64,000 nt of DNA from Favolaschia claudopus (lineage: Eukaryota; Basidiomycota; Agaricomycetes; Agaricales; Mycenaceae), in contig JAWWNJ010000008.1 of the NCBI GenBank assembly GCA_037176885.1, positions 248,001 to 312,000 of the forward strand. The letters run 5' to 3'. The position numbers were made by a program, and so were the translations under genes. Below, piece after piece: positions 43,252 through 55,812 of the stretch. The notes under the pieces were generated by a model. That model searched no databases. It saw only the letters and a list, made by a program, of their open reading frames with translations, and had not been told where the DNA came from. The stretch's first letter is position 1. Each line of letters opens with the position of its first letter.

Positions 43252-44591
43252 ATGTCTAACGAAAAACGCCAACTCCCCTCCCTCGACATGACGCTCCTGG
43301 AGAGCGACCGCCCTGCGTTCATCGCCCAGTTGCGCGGAATGCTCATCAACGGCGGATTTCTCTACCTCGAAAACCCACCCGTAAAGCTGGACATCGTTGA
43401 CAAGATGGTCGACGCCACGGAGAAGTTTTTCGCTCTGCCTCCGGAGGTGAAGGACGGCGTGGATATGAGCGGTACGGCGCATTTCAATGGGTATCTGCGC
43501 AAGGGGCCCTTGGAGAATCCCACCCGCGAGCAGTATAATTACGGTGATGAGGACATCAAGCTGGACGAGGGTGCGCCGGAGTACCACAAAATTCACGGAA
43601 CCACACCTGTAAGTCGTTGTCCGTTGCTTTGAGACACACCGCTGACGAAAGTTCCAAGTGGCCGGATGAGGCCGTCTTCCCCGGCTCCCGTGCAGTCATG
43701 GCAGAGTACTACAGGCAGATGAAGCAGCTCAGCCTCGACTTCACGCAGTACGTCGCCGAGGCATTGGGACTCACCCCAGATGCATTCGAGCCCCTCTTCG
43801 AGTCGGACGTCGCCAAACGTCAGCTGCGTTGCAAACTCCTCCGCTACCCCGCCTGTGCACCCTCCACCACCGGATTCGTGCCGCACACTGACTCCAATTT
43901 CCTGACCTACGTGAGTGCGAGTTGCTTGCAGTTTTAACGATTCTATCCTAAACCGTTCAAAAGCTGCTTCAACCCTCGACGGAACTTGGGCTGGAGATGC
44001 ACAGCCCCCAGGGCGAGTGGTACCCAGTTGCTCCGAGGCGAGGAACTTTCATCGTGCTGGTTGGCAGAGGTAAGAAGGAGTCTTTCAATTATACGGGATG
44101 CTGATCAGCTTCTTTTCGCCCCTAGTCTTGGAGAAGATTACGCACAGACTTGTCAAAGCTCCCCTCCACCGTGTTGTCTCGCCCACCCAAGGCACTCGCT
44201 ACTCGGTCGGATTCTTCCAAGGCGTTTCAATGGATACCCGTGTTGCAGACACCAAGTTCGAATGTATGTTCGAGACCCTTTTCCCGATTCGTCCCCGACA
44301 CCTAACGACGATATCAGTCCCTCAACAACTCCTCGACCTGCAACACGAACGTGAGCAGCGTGAAAAAGATACCACCGAATGTAAGCATCGTACTTCTGAT
44401 AGTTTTCCCGTACAAATGCTGAACACGATCCAGTCCGCTTCTCTGAATCCGACCGCATTCCAGCCGGAGAAGCAGTCTTGAACTTCAAGCTTCGAGCCCA
44501 TCCTCTTGTCGCGTACAGGTTTTACCCGGATTTGTTCCCTAAGTTCTTCCCGGATGGGCTGCCTGCGAAATATGCTGGTGCCGTCCACTGA
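43252..44591 (+). CDS. 2-oxoglutarate/Fe(II)-dependent oxygenase, isopenicillin-N-synthase-like
   Basis: This is a non-haem iron oxygenase with an N-terminal DIOX_N-like region ('LRGMLINGGFLYLENPPVK', 'EKFFALPPEVKDG') and a jelly-roll core. The iron ligands are HxD in 'VPHTDSN' and the distal His in 'APLHRVVSP'; the 2-oxoglutarate-binding RxS is in 'TRYSVGFF'. Six or seven exons; starts 'MSNEKRQLPSLDMTLL', ends 'GLPAKYAGAVH' + TGA. The family hydroxylates, desaturates or cyclises small molecules with 2-oxoglutarate and O2. It is not a TET/JBP-type nucleic-acid oxygenase. No signal peptide. Substrate cannot be inferred. Confidence 0.87.
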
Positions 44592-45251
44592 TAGAGTACA
44601 CCATTTCGAGTTCTAAAAGCCCTGAATTTATGCTGTAACAAATGCCCAAGAACTGTGTCGTAGTCGCCAATTGTGATTTCGTGAAAGCCCTCGAGCACGT
44701 CTGGCGCAGCCGTATTAGACAAGAAGATTCGAATGATTTAGAGAGATGGAGTCCGACGTAGCCTTGCTCTATTCCTCTCTAGATGCTGAAAGCCTGAAAG
44801 ATTCGAAATCGGCGAAACCAAACAGATTTCTTTTCTCCAAGAAAACTGTGCGGCTTGAGTTGGGCTTGAGGCAGCCTGGAGATGGGGTTTAGACGCCGTA
44901 GCCCAGATAGAGGAACATGTGAGTGAAGTTTGACACTTCAGATATCGGTTTTCTCCGTCTGACTGAGCGCTCTTCGTGGCAAACGGGAAAGGTAGAGGGT
45001 GACGTATTGATGTGTTTTGTTTGCGCACTCCGGCAGTATGCGGAAATCATTCATCCCGGAATCTTCCGCCGACCAATCGAATTTTGCACCAAAAGTTTGT
45101 TACGCAGATAGAGAAGCGGAATTGCGCGGGGCACAAAGAATACTAAATTTATTCATGCGATAACAACTTTAATAATGAAAGGAAGGAAAGAAGGAAGGAA
45201 GATTACACGAAAGAATGGACTATTTTACTTCGACCCTCGAGTTTCAGCGTT
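44592..45251. other. Intergenic region with a GGAA-type microsatellite
   Basis: No gene is seen. A purine repeat (GGAAGGAAAGAAGGAAGGAAG) occupies about 45,181-45,201, just beyond the 3' end of the minus-strand gene. Confidence 0.6.
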
Positions 45252-46923
45252 TCAATGAGCAACACTCCCATCGCTCACGTTGTACACCGCGCTGGTCCCA
45301 AGCGTTGTTCCATTACTCGCAAGCCCAGCCACCTTCACAAATGCATCGCTCCCCGCCAAGTCTATCTTTGTCTCAAATCCACTCTTCCTGACCCTTGCCA
45401 CCTCCTTCTCCACCGCACTCGCCGACGCCCCCGTCAACAGAACCCACTCCGCCACATGCGTCGCGCCGTTCCAAGACACATAGACCGCTCCCTCTGCCGC
45501 ATCTACGGCAACACTAGGAGGCTCAGTCGGATGCCCCGCAAAGTCGAGCGTGGACATTTGGAAGAAGCGGTAATTGGTTACCGAGTAGATGGGGAGCGTG
45601 GTGTTGGGGCCAATGATGGCGGAGAGCAAAACGGAGCCTGAGGTGGAATCCCGTACGACGAGCCAGGGGTTCTCGCCGAAGCCTGTAACGACGGTTGAGC
45701 CGTAGGGTTCGACGCTGCCTTCCGCGAGACTAAAGCTGCTGTCTGTGAATTGGGTAAGCTAATGTTATAAGGCAATCGCAACGAAGAAGAAGTAGAACAT
45801 ACAAGGAGAAGGAAGGAACCGCGCGACAGCGGAGTAGGTCATCGCTTTCTGGTCGACAGCGAAAAACTTCCCACTCGCGACGGGCTCGTTGACCTGGACC
45901 GTTGTCTCGATGACCGCCGCGGCGTTGTCGAAGAGCGAGATCTGCGTCTCGTCAGCCCGCCACCGCGCATGGTGCTGCCAATGGAACTCGGTGTCGTTCC
46001 CGACGGCTTTGAAGTCGGACATCTTGCCACCGAGACGCCAGGCGATCGTGCCGCTCTTGTCGATTTTGTACAAGGTCTTGCAATTACGAGAGGAGATGAG
46101 GTAGTCGCCTGCGCTGTCCTTCATTCATACAATGAAAGCAATATATAAGGACTAGAAGAACGGGATAAACAGCCGGGAAAGAAAGAGATACCTTATCGAT
46201 CGAGTTGATGTGAACGGGATCCCATGGGAGTTCAGACGTACCCTCACCAGTAAGAGTGAGATTGTTGTACGATTCTGAGAATGCGATATGGTCGAACGAG
46301 GTCCAGTTAAACAGGACAGCGCCGGTAGCGATATCGATTTCTTGAAAGATAGAGTTCAAGTACCAGCCATCAACCGGGCCACCGACGGAAGATAACTCAG
46401 CCTAGCGTGAGTTCGTCGATCAAGAAACATCGGGAGATGAATGCCAACAATACAGTCTCACAGGAATGACATGATACGCAGTGACCAGAGCGCTAGACCC
46501 AACGATGTGGAACTCATGCGCATCCGTATTATCCGGATTAACCGCCGAAACATTCTTCACCACCTCATACCCCTCATCAAGCATAATTTAAGGCAATCCC
46601 ATTCCCCGTCAACTGTCCCGCCCCGGGATCCCCGACGCCGACGTAGTTCTGCCCGTCGTACGCCTGGTAGTTAAAATTCCCGCATGCGCCGAGGCTAGGC
46701 GAGGTTGCCGTGCGAGTCGTAGATGGTTGGGCCTGGCTGTTCGATGATGAGAGGCGAGGAAGAGGGTGGTGTTGTCGGGATCGTAGTCCGCAGAACGTTC
46801 GAGGATGGTGAGCGGGAGGATTGCGAGTGGGGAGGAGCGGTAGGTCACTTCGTATTCAGCGAGAACCGCGCGAGTGGCCAAAGACAAAGAGAGGAAGAGG
46901 AGCGTGCGCCGCATGAGTGCCAT
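45252..46923 (-). pseudogene. Arylsulfotransferase-like (ASST-type) secreted protein, apparently frame-shifted
   Basis: The N-terminus is a signal peptide ('MALMRRTLLFLSLSLATRAVLA'). The body matches the fungal arylsulfotransferase-like beta-propeller family: 'NTDAHEFHIVGSSALVTAYH', 'MNSIFQEIDIATGAVLFNW', 'SAGDYLISSRNCKTLYKIDK', 'IAWRLGGKMSDF' and 'DTEFHWQHHARWR'. Between about 46,580 and 46,770 the homology passes through three frames: 'NTTLFLA', then 'PLIIEQPGPTIYDSHGNLA', then 'SLGACGNFNYQAYDGQNY', then 'LDEGYEVVKNVSAVN'. Each step needs one surplus base, and no GT-AG introns fit. The gene is therefore broken, or the sequence has local errors. Relatives may move sulfate groups between phenols; the fungal function is not established. 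A TATAAA on the minus strand lies near 46,995-47,003. Confidence 0.7.
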
Positions 46924-47619
46924 GGCCAGAAGAAGTCAAGCGAGTGGAACTGTAAGTTGTTTTTTCTTGCATGGATGTGCATGGTGGCTCCGTCTTTATA
47001 CTTTCCTGTGTGTGAGGGAGAGTGAGAGTGCCGTCGGAGGCGAGTCTCGGAAGACTTCCGACAGGCGGGTATAAACCGCACAGAGTCTTGATTTTGCACC
47101 AGCGGTGACCACAAGAAGCCAAGACGGATAAGACGGAAAAGCCGGGCCATGCGATTGGCGGATTTTCGTTGTTTGTCATCATTCGGGACCAACTTCGCGC
47201 ACGAAGTATTATTAAGTAACAAGTTCCAACAACAGGCACCAATGGGAGACAGTCGGGATAAATATTGGGACGAGATAAAAGCTCATAGTCAACTCAGAGA
47301 GACACTCGGCAAGGAAGAAGACGTTGAGCTCGTTGCCGCCGACGTTGAGCGCGAAGTTGCAAGATGGTGGTTTGGTGGAGGAGTGATGCACTGCCACCAA
47401 TCCTTGATTGTTTCGGCCTTCGGCTTGAGTCTTTTGATTTCGGCGCCAATGACCGGACATCAGAACGCGGTCATGTGATTTGTAGATCTGCGCTTTTTTG
47501 TACCTTTCCTCGCCGCGGAAGCGTTTCATTGCCCTTTTTCCTGACATAAAGTAGATAGTGGCTTATAGTGGCATAATGTATAAGTACATTCTGCGCGTTG
47601 CGCCTCGAAAAACAACAGA
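46924..47619. other. Intergenic region, nothing supported
   Basis: Contains the promoter of the ASST-like gene (TATA at about 46,995-47,003). No other feature is supported. Confidence 0.5.
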
Positions 47620-48946
47620 TTAAAAAACAAAATCTTCGCCGATGATCTTCTCCGTCAAACTCCAAAGCTGAGCAGCGGTTTCCTGCGCGTAAGCGACAAC
47701 ATAAGGGTGAGATGCATGAAGTAAATCAAGAGAGCTACGTACCGGATCTGCCGCATGAGGCGCGATCGACTGGTTTGAAATTTTACAGTCGATGAGGTAT
47801 GATCCTGATTTGTCTATCCAACAAGGTGTGATCAATCAAGAGGCAAGAATGGAAGACTGATGCAGACTGGGAGACACACCTGATATAGAAGGATCAAAAG
47901 CGGCCGCGACACTCGTCGCCGCACCCTGCTCGATCGTCTTCCAGGCGTATTTCTCCGTGTTGGGGAGGCCGTCTGGGGTGAGTATTCCGGAAGCTTGCAG
48001 TTCGGGGACGGCACCATCTTTTTGTACGAAGTTGCTGAAGATGACTGCAATTCCGTCATAGGGCTGATTAGACAAGTGGGAAGGTGATAAGAAAGGGACG
48101 TACACCCAGGATGTATGCTAAACGCGTTAATCACACCCCTTCCCCTGCGTGCGAGCTCGCTCGCAGTCAATATATTAGCGCACTTGGCATCCCAGTATGC
48201 GCCGAAATTCGTGTACCCCTCCGCACTTGGGTTGGTGATGCGGGAGAGGGAGATGCCGGGGCTGTAGGCGTGTGCTGCGCCGGAAACAAAGACGACGCGG
48301 GGGGTGAATGATGGCGAGTCCGAGGAACGAAGCTTGTTGAGGAGAAGTTTGGTGAGGAGGAACGGCCCTATGTGGTCTGTGGCCATTTGACTTTCGAGGT
48401 TGTCGACGGTGAGTTTGAAGGGGCCGATGGCGGCGGCAGCGTTGTGGATTAAGACCTAGGTTGGGTTCAGATGTGCTTTTCCTAATAGTGAAATCATGTT
48501 TATTTACGTGTATAGGCTCGGGGTAGGCTTTAACCTCAGCAGCAGCTTTACGAACGCCGTCCAAAGACGACAAATCAAGAGTCAGGCGACGGATGTTTGC
48601 AGCTGGGACGGATTTCTTGATGCCGTCTTCGGAAAGTTTGAGTCTGAAAGTGTCCAATGCCTTAGTCGTCTCAGACAACAATTAATAAATTGGATGACTT
48701 CGAACCTTTCAGCACTGTATCCCGTTATGACCACGAGGTTCGCGTGTCTTGCAATAGCACGGGCGGTTTCGAACCCGATACCATTGAGGGATGTGCCGGT
48801 AATAAGGACTGTTGTTGTATGAGCGTCGATATCATAGAGTGCTTCGGGCTGCACATACCGTTCTTGCCTTTGATTTCGTCGGATAATACGCCGGCGACCT
48901 CCTCTGCGGTGCTTTCAGGTGTGAAGATTTGTGAGGGAGGAGACAT
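47620..48946 (-). CDS. Short-chain dehydrogenase/reductase (retinol-dehydrogenase-like)
   Basis: This is an NAD(P)-dependent oxidoreductase with a Rossmann fold. The start 'MSPPSQIFTPESTAEEVAGV' precedes the cofactor motif 'TVLITGTSLNGIGFETARAIA'. Then come 'RLTLDLSSLDGVRKAAAEV', an NAA-type 'HNAAAAIGPF', the serine strand 'RVVFVSGAAHAYSPG', and the catalytic Y-x3-K in 'AYWDAKCANI'. It continues 'INAFSIHPG'. Several short introns. The 3' end has weaker support: exons encoding 'DGLPNTEKYAWKTIEQGAAT' and 'YVVAYAQETAAQLWSLTEKI' fit the family. No membrane anchor is obvious. Substrate unknown. Confidence 0.83.
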
Positions 48947-49577
48947 GATCGCGGTGCAAGGGAAGCGGAAATGTATGTTGAGAGGAGAAGGAGGGGATTA
49001 AGATTCAAAGGGGAGTCTGACTACTGGCTCTGAGATGAGATGAGATTCAAAAGATATGATGGTTGAGCCAGGCAGCAATGCCCTTTGGTCGGATTACCAC
49101 CCGCAATTTAATTCTATTTGGGGTTCCGAGTCGGCGGAGGTAAGTAGAGTTCAGGCATCAAACACAATGGTTGAACGATGAACCCAAGATGAACCTCATC
49201 TAGATTTTGGCGCGGCTTCCGTGGAGCTCGCCAAATGATTTCGGACAAGAATTGCTTACTTGCTGTTGTGCAACAATACTTACCCGCACTTTCCCGGACT
49301 TGGCAACCTGCTAAGAAAATGAATTCGTGTGAAACGGTGGACCAGAAATTCGTCAACCATCCTGCTTCCAATCGCGTCGCATCTCACGCATTTTGTTTCC
49401 GAAAGGTCCTAGAGAAGTTCAATGTTCAACTGATGAACAAATTTGGTGCTGTCGGGCCGAAGCCGGATCACAGCAGAGTTAACGATGAACCGTATTCTCA
49501 CGATTTTGCTTCTGACTTGTTTTCCATTTCGACATCGGGATGCTGTCAAAGAGCGCCCTCTCAATTTCCGCCCACCA
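48947..49577. other. Divergent promoter region between SDR and MFS genes
   Basis: About 630 bases between two genes read away from each other. No gene is seen. Co-regulation of the pair from this region is possible. Confidence 0.5.
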
Positions 49578-51578
49578 ATGCAGGTTCCCCAAGCAGCGAG
49601 CGGGCGCACGTCCCCCACCATCGTCGACGTTGAGAAGGGTGAAAAATCCGAAAAAGAAGTCATCTACGTCGACTTTGAACCGGGCGACCCACGCAATCCT
49701 GCCACTTGGTCTCATCAACGCAAATGGCTAGTTACCCTCGTCGCCTCGTACTTCACCGGTCTCGCGGGGACCACCGCTTCTGCCTACTCAATGGGCTTTC
49801 CCTCTATGATGCGCGAGCTTAATTGCTCCGAGATGGAGGCTGCCCTGGGCATCGCGATGTTCTGCCTCGGCTTCGCACTCGTGCCCCTCCTCACCTCCGC
49901 ATTCTCAGAGGAATTTGGGCGACGCCCACTCTTCGTCGTCTGCACCATCGTTTTCACTGCGATGTACGTCGTCCAGGCGACCGCCAACAACATCCAGACC
50001 GTGATTGCCGCGCGCTTCATCTGTGGGGCGTTTGGGTCGACGGGCTCGACGATGGTGGGAGGGACGGTCGCGGATGTGTGGGCTCCTGCAGAGTGAGTCA
50101 ATACTGAAAACTTGTTGATATCGACTTTGACGCACCATTTGGACGCAGACGCGGACGTCCAATGGCGGTCTATTCCGTCTTCGCTGTCGCTGTCACAGGG
50201 GCGGGGCCCGTGGTCGCAGGCTACATTGAGATGTCCCTGGGCTGGCGGTGGATACAGTGGATACACACCATGTGCGTCGTTCCCCCTCACATTCTCGCAT
50301 TTTTGGCTCACGTGTACCAGCGCTGGCGGCATTTGCATCGTCCTCACTATCACCATCTTGAAAGAAACTCGTACCGGCATCATCTTGACGCGCAAAGCCA
50401 AAGCCCTCCGCGCCGAGACGGGTGATGACAGGTACCGTGCACGAGTTGAAGATACGAGGGGGCCGTTGAGGACGTTGCTCTGGATTAGTGCGACACGGCC
50501 GTTGAGTGTGTCTCCCTCTTATACTTGCGGTATCACTTTTTTCATTCGAGTTCTCGGGCAGTTCTTTTGTGCACAGAACCGACTGTGCTTTCATTCAGTC
50601 TGTGGATCTCGTTAGCGTGGGGTATCATGTATAGCATGTTTGAGTACGTTGCGATTCATTTCTCCTTATTCTAACCAAAAAACAGTTGACTGACCTGAAT
50701 GATAGATCAGTCTTACCCGTCTTCGAAGGCCTCTATGGCTTCAACCACGGCGAGGCGGGGCTCGCGTTTCTCGGGATGGTGTAAGTGTCCCCGGTCTGTA
50801 GTCGCTGAATCCATCAACTTCATTCACAGTATCGGCTCCCTCCTCGGCTTCGCGACGAATTTCTACCAAGATTCGCTCTATCGGTCTGTGATGTCTCCCT
50901 TCTCATCCTTTGTCTCCCTTTTTTCATTCTTTCAACACCGAACTTAGAAAACACTTCCCCACCCGCGGCCCAGAAGCGCGCCTGTTCACCTCATGCGGCG
51001 CGGCCCTGCTATTCCCTCTAGGCATGTTCATCTATGCATGGGGATCAAATCCGTCCGTCCCGTGGATCGTGCCCATCATTGGTGTTACGGTGCGTGTCGT
51101 CTTGCTTTGCTGGGTTCATCGTCAACCTTGTAATTCATTGACTTGTTTGCAGCTATTCATGTGGGCAACATTCATCATGTACCTCGCTGTCTTCACCTAC
51201 CTCGCGGATTGTTATGGGACGTACGCGTCCTCGGCGTTGGCGGGGCAGTCGCTTTTCCGTGCGTACTGTCTTCCCGCTTGTATTGTCTTCTCTTTCATCC
51301 TGCTCACTACAAAACGCAGGTAATCTCATGGGCGTCGCATTCCCGTTGTTTGAACCGGCGATGTACAAGTCGCTCGGGATCCACTGGGCGTCGACGTTAT
51401 TTGGGTGTATCGCTGTCGCAATGGTGCCGATTCCATATGTGAGTAGTCTTTTTCGCCTTGGCATTTTCCTATTGCTTGTCCCTCATGATAATTCCAGGTT
51501 TTGCTCTTCCTAGGCCCCAAGATCCGTGCCCGCAGTCGCTTTGCGAGTACGGTTGTTCATCACCCGTCTTCGTTATGA
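49578..51578 (+). CDS. MFS drug/polyamine-type exporter
   Basis: This is a 12-helix major facilitator, DHA1-like. It starts 'MQVPQAASGRTSPTIVDVEKG', with a cytosolic tail including 'DFEPGDPRNPATWSHQRKW', a signature of fungal multidrug/polyamine transporters. Helix 1 follows ('LVTLVASYFTGLAGTTASAY'), then motif A in the first inner loop ('SEEFGRRPLF'), 'IAARFICGAFGSTGSTMVGG', and 'RGRPMAVYSVFAVAVTGAGP' (motif C-like, antiporters). Later exons supply the remaining helices; the last one encodes 'VLLFLGPKIRARSR' and TGA at 51578. An in-frame ATG at 49485 would add 31 residues; 49578 fits the family better. The plasma-membrane efflux role is from family. Confidence 0.87.
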
Positions 51579-53733
51579 TATGAACCCTCCTGGACTCCCA
51601 GTTGGCCAGTCGGAGGAAATGACCAGATATTAATCGAAGGAGATGAATCAAAGATTTGGATGAGATACGAACGTGCTGCTAGATTCTCAGTGGTCCATGG
51701 ATACATCTGTACAACAAACATCGAACTAAAAACTAAAGAATTCATTTTTTCCCCCCGAATGGGTCAGGTGATACGTGACGGGCGTGACGGTCACACCTCG
51801 CTTTTTCCCTCTTCCCTCTTGCTTCCCTCGACTCATCTCGACTAAGTAACCGGTGACTAGCACGTACTCAATGGCAAGTTCATACTCTGCATGAGCGCTC
51901 GCTGTCCGCTCTCTACCCGTTCTACGTCTCGTGGCCCGTCTTTCACTGCTCCATTTTTGCTCCATTTGCAAATTGTTAGGCAAATCGCTAAAATCCGGAG
52001 CAGCTCTGATTCCGACGGTAGGAAGGTACTCAGAACCGGTAGCCGACGGTGCAGGCTCTAGTCTACATCTACTCCAAGTATCCGGCAACTTTTTTATCAC
52101 TCGCCGCCGAAACTACGGCCATAATTGCCCTTTGATTGCCCTGCGAGTCGCCGAGCATCGCACCGAACGAACGAACTGCGACAGACTGCGACGGAGCCAG
52201 CGGATAAACGGAGACGTTCTGTACGTTCCCATCGTTGATATCTCGCTCATTTTATTCAATCTGTTTCTGCCGAGGTCTCGATCACGGCGCGATTAGCAGG
52301 CCGCAAGAGTGAGGGCTGAAATAATTTATAAAGAGAAAGCAGTGCTCATTACATTCCCTACTTCGTGCTTTCGACCTTTGATATCTCTTCCTTCCGGAAC
52401 CGTTTTCTTCTCTTATTCGTTGACACCAGTGATCGAAGTGTCTGCTCTCTACAGCGTCCACACAAAGAAGAGTGAGTATAGACTCCGAAATGTACAACTC
52501 CTTTCAATGATTGAATGTCGTTCCCAGCTTGACCTTCGGATAACTCCATGCTCTGCCCCGCCGATCGCTTGTGAGTAGGTGAACATACAGGCCTGGGCTA
52601 TATGGCGTGCCTTGGATACAAGATCGGCATTCACCCCTTTGTGGTCAGTCAAAAAACTTCTTCCACTCAGAACGGAAGCTTTCTCTCATCGGTATCTTCG
52701 TAGACGACAAACCTCGACAAACGCATTGGTTATCTGACAGCCCGGCTATTAATACCTAGGATCAAAATCGTGAAATAAGAAGATCAATGCTGGAATCCTC
52801 GGGCAACGCTGAGATGGAAAAGGCAGGCTGGCCGGTGCAGAATTCACTCTCGCTTGCGAGTCAGACTATCGGTGTCGGTTGGATCCCGACAATCGCCTGC
52901 CCGGGATGGCGCCCCGTTGCAGATGGTTTGAGTTTTGAACTCGAACTCGACGTGATGGAGATCACTCTCGCATCATCGTTTATCTCAAGTTGCTCATACA
53001 GGCAGTCAAAGGCTTATTTCTCGGTATCCAAAATCGAATTGGTATTCACACGTTTTACATCCGAACAGGTCTCGCTGCGCAGTACTTGCCCATATCTTCT
53101 GACGTGTACATCAACTGTAAGAAGCTCTCTCAAACGCCTGGGCCTGGGAAGCCGGGAATTACAACTTAGGGCTGGGGTAAAGGCACGAACGTTATTATCG
53201 ATGACCTCAGATAGCCTCAGATCCCGCTATGGATTCAGCTCCAGTCAGTCGTGACGAACCCGACTGGACAGCATGAAGAGACCACATTCCTTGGGGAAAC
53301 GAGGTGTCGTTCTTTCTCCCTATTCTGTAGCTATCGTTGTCAACACATATTTTAGCGACCAGTGATGCTCCATATATCATGTTGTTGCGGTTTTATCCGC
53401 GGCCGGGCTGGCCGCGGAAGAGTGCCAAGGTGCAATAGAAGGTTCATCGCAAGTTTCTGTTTTCAGCGCATCAGGGTATCATTTTTGCACAATTTACCGC
53501 CCACAGGTTTGGGTGAGAAGAAGGAGATAGATTTGCTTCTGCCACGATGGGTCCAACGAGAAATACGGACGGTGGCCATGGGTGAGATGACGCAACTGAT
53601 GCTCATTATCTTTCGTTTTATTATTTTCGAGACAGGATTCCTAAAATATACCTGCGCAAACACACATGTACAAGTTCACAACCTTCAACGAAACGCACTA
53701 CAACAATTCTCTGCAATTCAGCGCCACTTCACA
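51579..53733. other. Intergenic region, nothing supported
   Basis: About 2.2 kb. The longest open frame (52787-53254, +) shows no domain or splice context and is probably chance. The region should contain the oxidase promoter. Confidence 0.5.
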
Positions 53734-55812
53734 ATGCCCTCCGCGCGCGACCAATATGCCCAATACATACTTCTCGAGCACCAAATTCGACAAGCAAAGT
53801 CCAAAGCGGGGCTCCCACCTCTTCGTCCGCCTCCTCTGCGAAATCGCAACGCGGAGCCAATCCGGATTGGCATTCTTGGTGCAGGGATCGCCGGGCTTTA
53901 TGCTGCGCTGTTAATCGACTACCTTGGACCCGAGAGCGGCATGATCTACGACATCCTCGAAGCCAACCCAAAGCGCATAGGGGGACGCCTATACACACAT
54001 CGCTTCAGCGACTCACCTAATGACTATTTTGTGAGTCCGAACACATCCTCGTTAATGGCCTCTTGCCTCTGACAATCTTTTCTAGGACGCAGGGGCAATG
54101 CGATACCCCAAGATTCCTTGGATGAAGTCAATTTTCTCGTTGTTCGAGTTTCTCAACCTCGACGGACCGAAATCGCTCATCCCTTACTATCTCGGAGATG
54201 TTCGAGGTAACAACATTCGCCACTTCAACAACATATCCATTTCTTCTGCACGCCTCGAGGCCGCTGACGCTCGCGGCAACTTCGATCCCTTCTCTACGGA
54301 GGTCGACGGTTTGAACGACTCTATCAATAATCTCATGGGCCATAAAATCGATCCGTTCAAAAAGATGTTAACGGAGGACTTCCAAACCGGTTGGGATGCG
54401 TTGATGTCCGTCGATAGGTGGTCGATGCGTGACTGGCTGGCCCTCCCGGCGGATGAGTTCCAGCGGACATATCCCGAGCAGGTACGACAATTCTATTCGT
54501 CACTTGGTGTTCCAAAGTGATTCCCTCGTAGCTTATCAAATATCTCGAGACGTTCACCTCGTCGACCGGTATGTAAATTTCATTCTTGGATGTTCGAATA
54601 TTCAGGATACCATGTCCAATTCAGGCCTCTTCGACTGTGCGCTTTCGGAGACTATTCTTGATGCGATGGATTTTGATTACCAACCTGAACCTGAATGGTT
54701 CACTATTCAGTGCGTCTCCGTTTCCTCAGGTCAGATTAATTGTACTCAACTCTGCCGCAGGGGAGGCGGAGATGTTATCGCAACTGCAGTACTTGACCGC
54801 CTCACTCAACCTGTGCAGACTGGTCGCCGCGTCACCGCGATAGCTCCCGTATTCGAATCTAAATCTACCAGTCCATCTGCGCTGAAAGTGACGACCACAT
54901 CGGCAGACGGTCCTACCGACATCGAATACGACCACGTAATCTCTACGATGCCTTTCGGGTGTCTCCGCATGGTCGATACGTCCGCCCTGCGATTCCCGTG
55001 GGAGCTTCAGACAGCGCTTCGAACCCTCCACTACGACTCCGCCATCAAAGTCGCCGTTAAATTCAAAAGGCGATGGTGGGAGAAACTTCCCCGCCCTCAG
55101 ATCGGAGGCGCTTCGACAACCGATCGACCGACACGTACGGTCGTTTATCCTTCGTATGGCATTGGCTCCGAAGATGCGACAATGATAGTGAGTTACACTT
55201 GGGCACAAGATGCGCAGCGCATTGGGGCGTACGTGAAAGGGCACGATTGTGCGAGCGAGCAGGTTCTCATCGAATGCATCAAGCGGGATCTAGCTGATAT
55301 GCACGATATTGAGGATATGAGCATCCTTGATCACCTTGACCATAAGATAGTCAATTGGTACGGTGACGAGTTTTCCAACGGTAAGCTCCTTTCGAGCGGA
55401 TCCAAATGTGCCAGCTGAGACTTGAGATTTCTAGGGGCATTCGCACTTTTCGGCCCTGGACAGTTCTCCAGTATGTACCCGCAGGTCACCCAGCCAATTT
55501 CGGGCATGTTCCATTTTGCCGGAGAAGCAACAAGCGTTCACCATGCGTGGATTATCGGCTCACTCAATAGCGCCTACCGATCGGTACTGGAGATTGTAAG
55601 TCGGTTTAACTCTAATCTTCAAGGGCGTTGTTAAAATCAAGTTGCAGTTGATTCATGAGGACAACCAGGCCATGATCACGAAGCTGATGTCGCCCGATTG
55701 TCCTTTCTCGCGACCGAAAGAGATCGATTGCTTTCTTACTACGGTTCAAGTTGCAATTGGTCAGAGTTACCAGCCATCACAGTCTACCCCCCAAGCTCAC
55801 TACATCGGTTGA
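53734..55812 (+). CDS. Flavin monoamine oxidase family protein, L-amino-acid-oxidase-like
   Basis: This is an FAD-dependent amine or amino-acid oxidase producing an imino/keto acid, ammonia and H2O2. It starts 'MPSARDQYAQYILLEHQIRQ'. The FAD dinucleotide-binding motif G-x-G-x2-G is in 'IGILGAGIAGLYAALL', followed by 'LEANPKRIGGRLYTHRF' (GG-doublet motif) and 'DAGAMRYP'. The C-terminal FAD-contacting 'FHFAGEATSVHHAWIIGSLNSAYRS' is intact. About eight introns; the junctions after 'TYPEQ' (to 'LIKYLETF') and before 'LFDCALSETIL' were checked by phase. It ends at TGA 55812. No signal peptide, so intracellular. Mushroom homologues act on L-amino acids in nitrogen acquisition or defence. Confidence 0.85.

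Noticed and set aside
43252..44591. 2OG oxygenase as the TET/JBP gene expected near KDZ transposons
   Set aside because: The N-terminal DIOX_N-like region and IPNS-type core show a small-molecule oxygenase; it is 27 kb from the KDZ gene.
52787..53254. 155-codon + strand frame as a gene
   Set aside because: No domain, no splice context, and codon content looks random.
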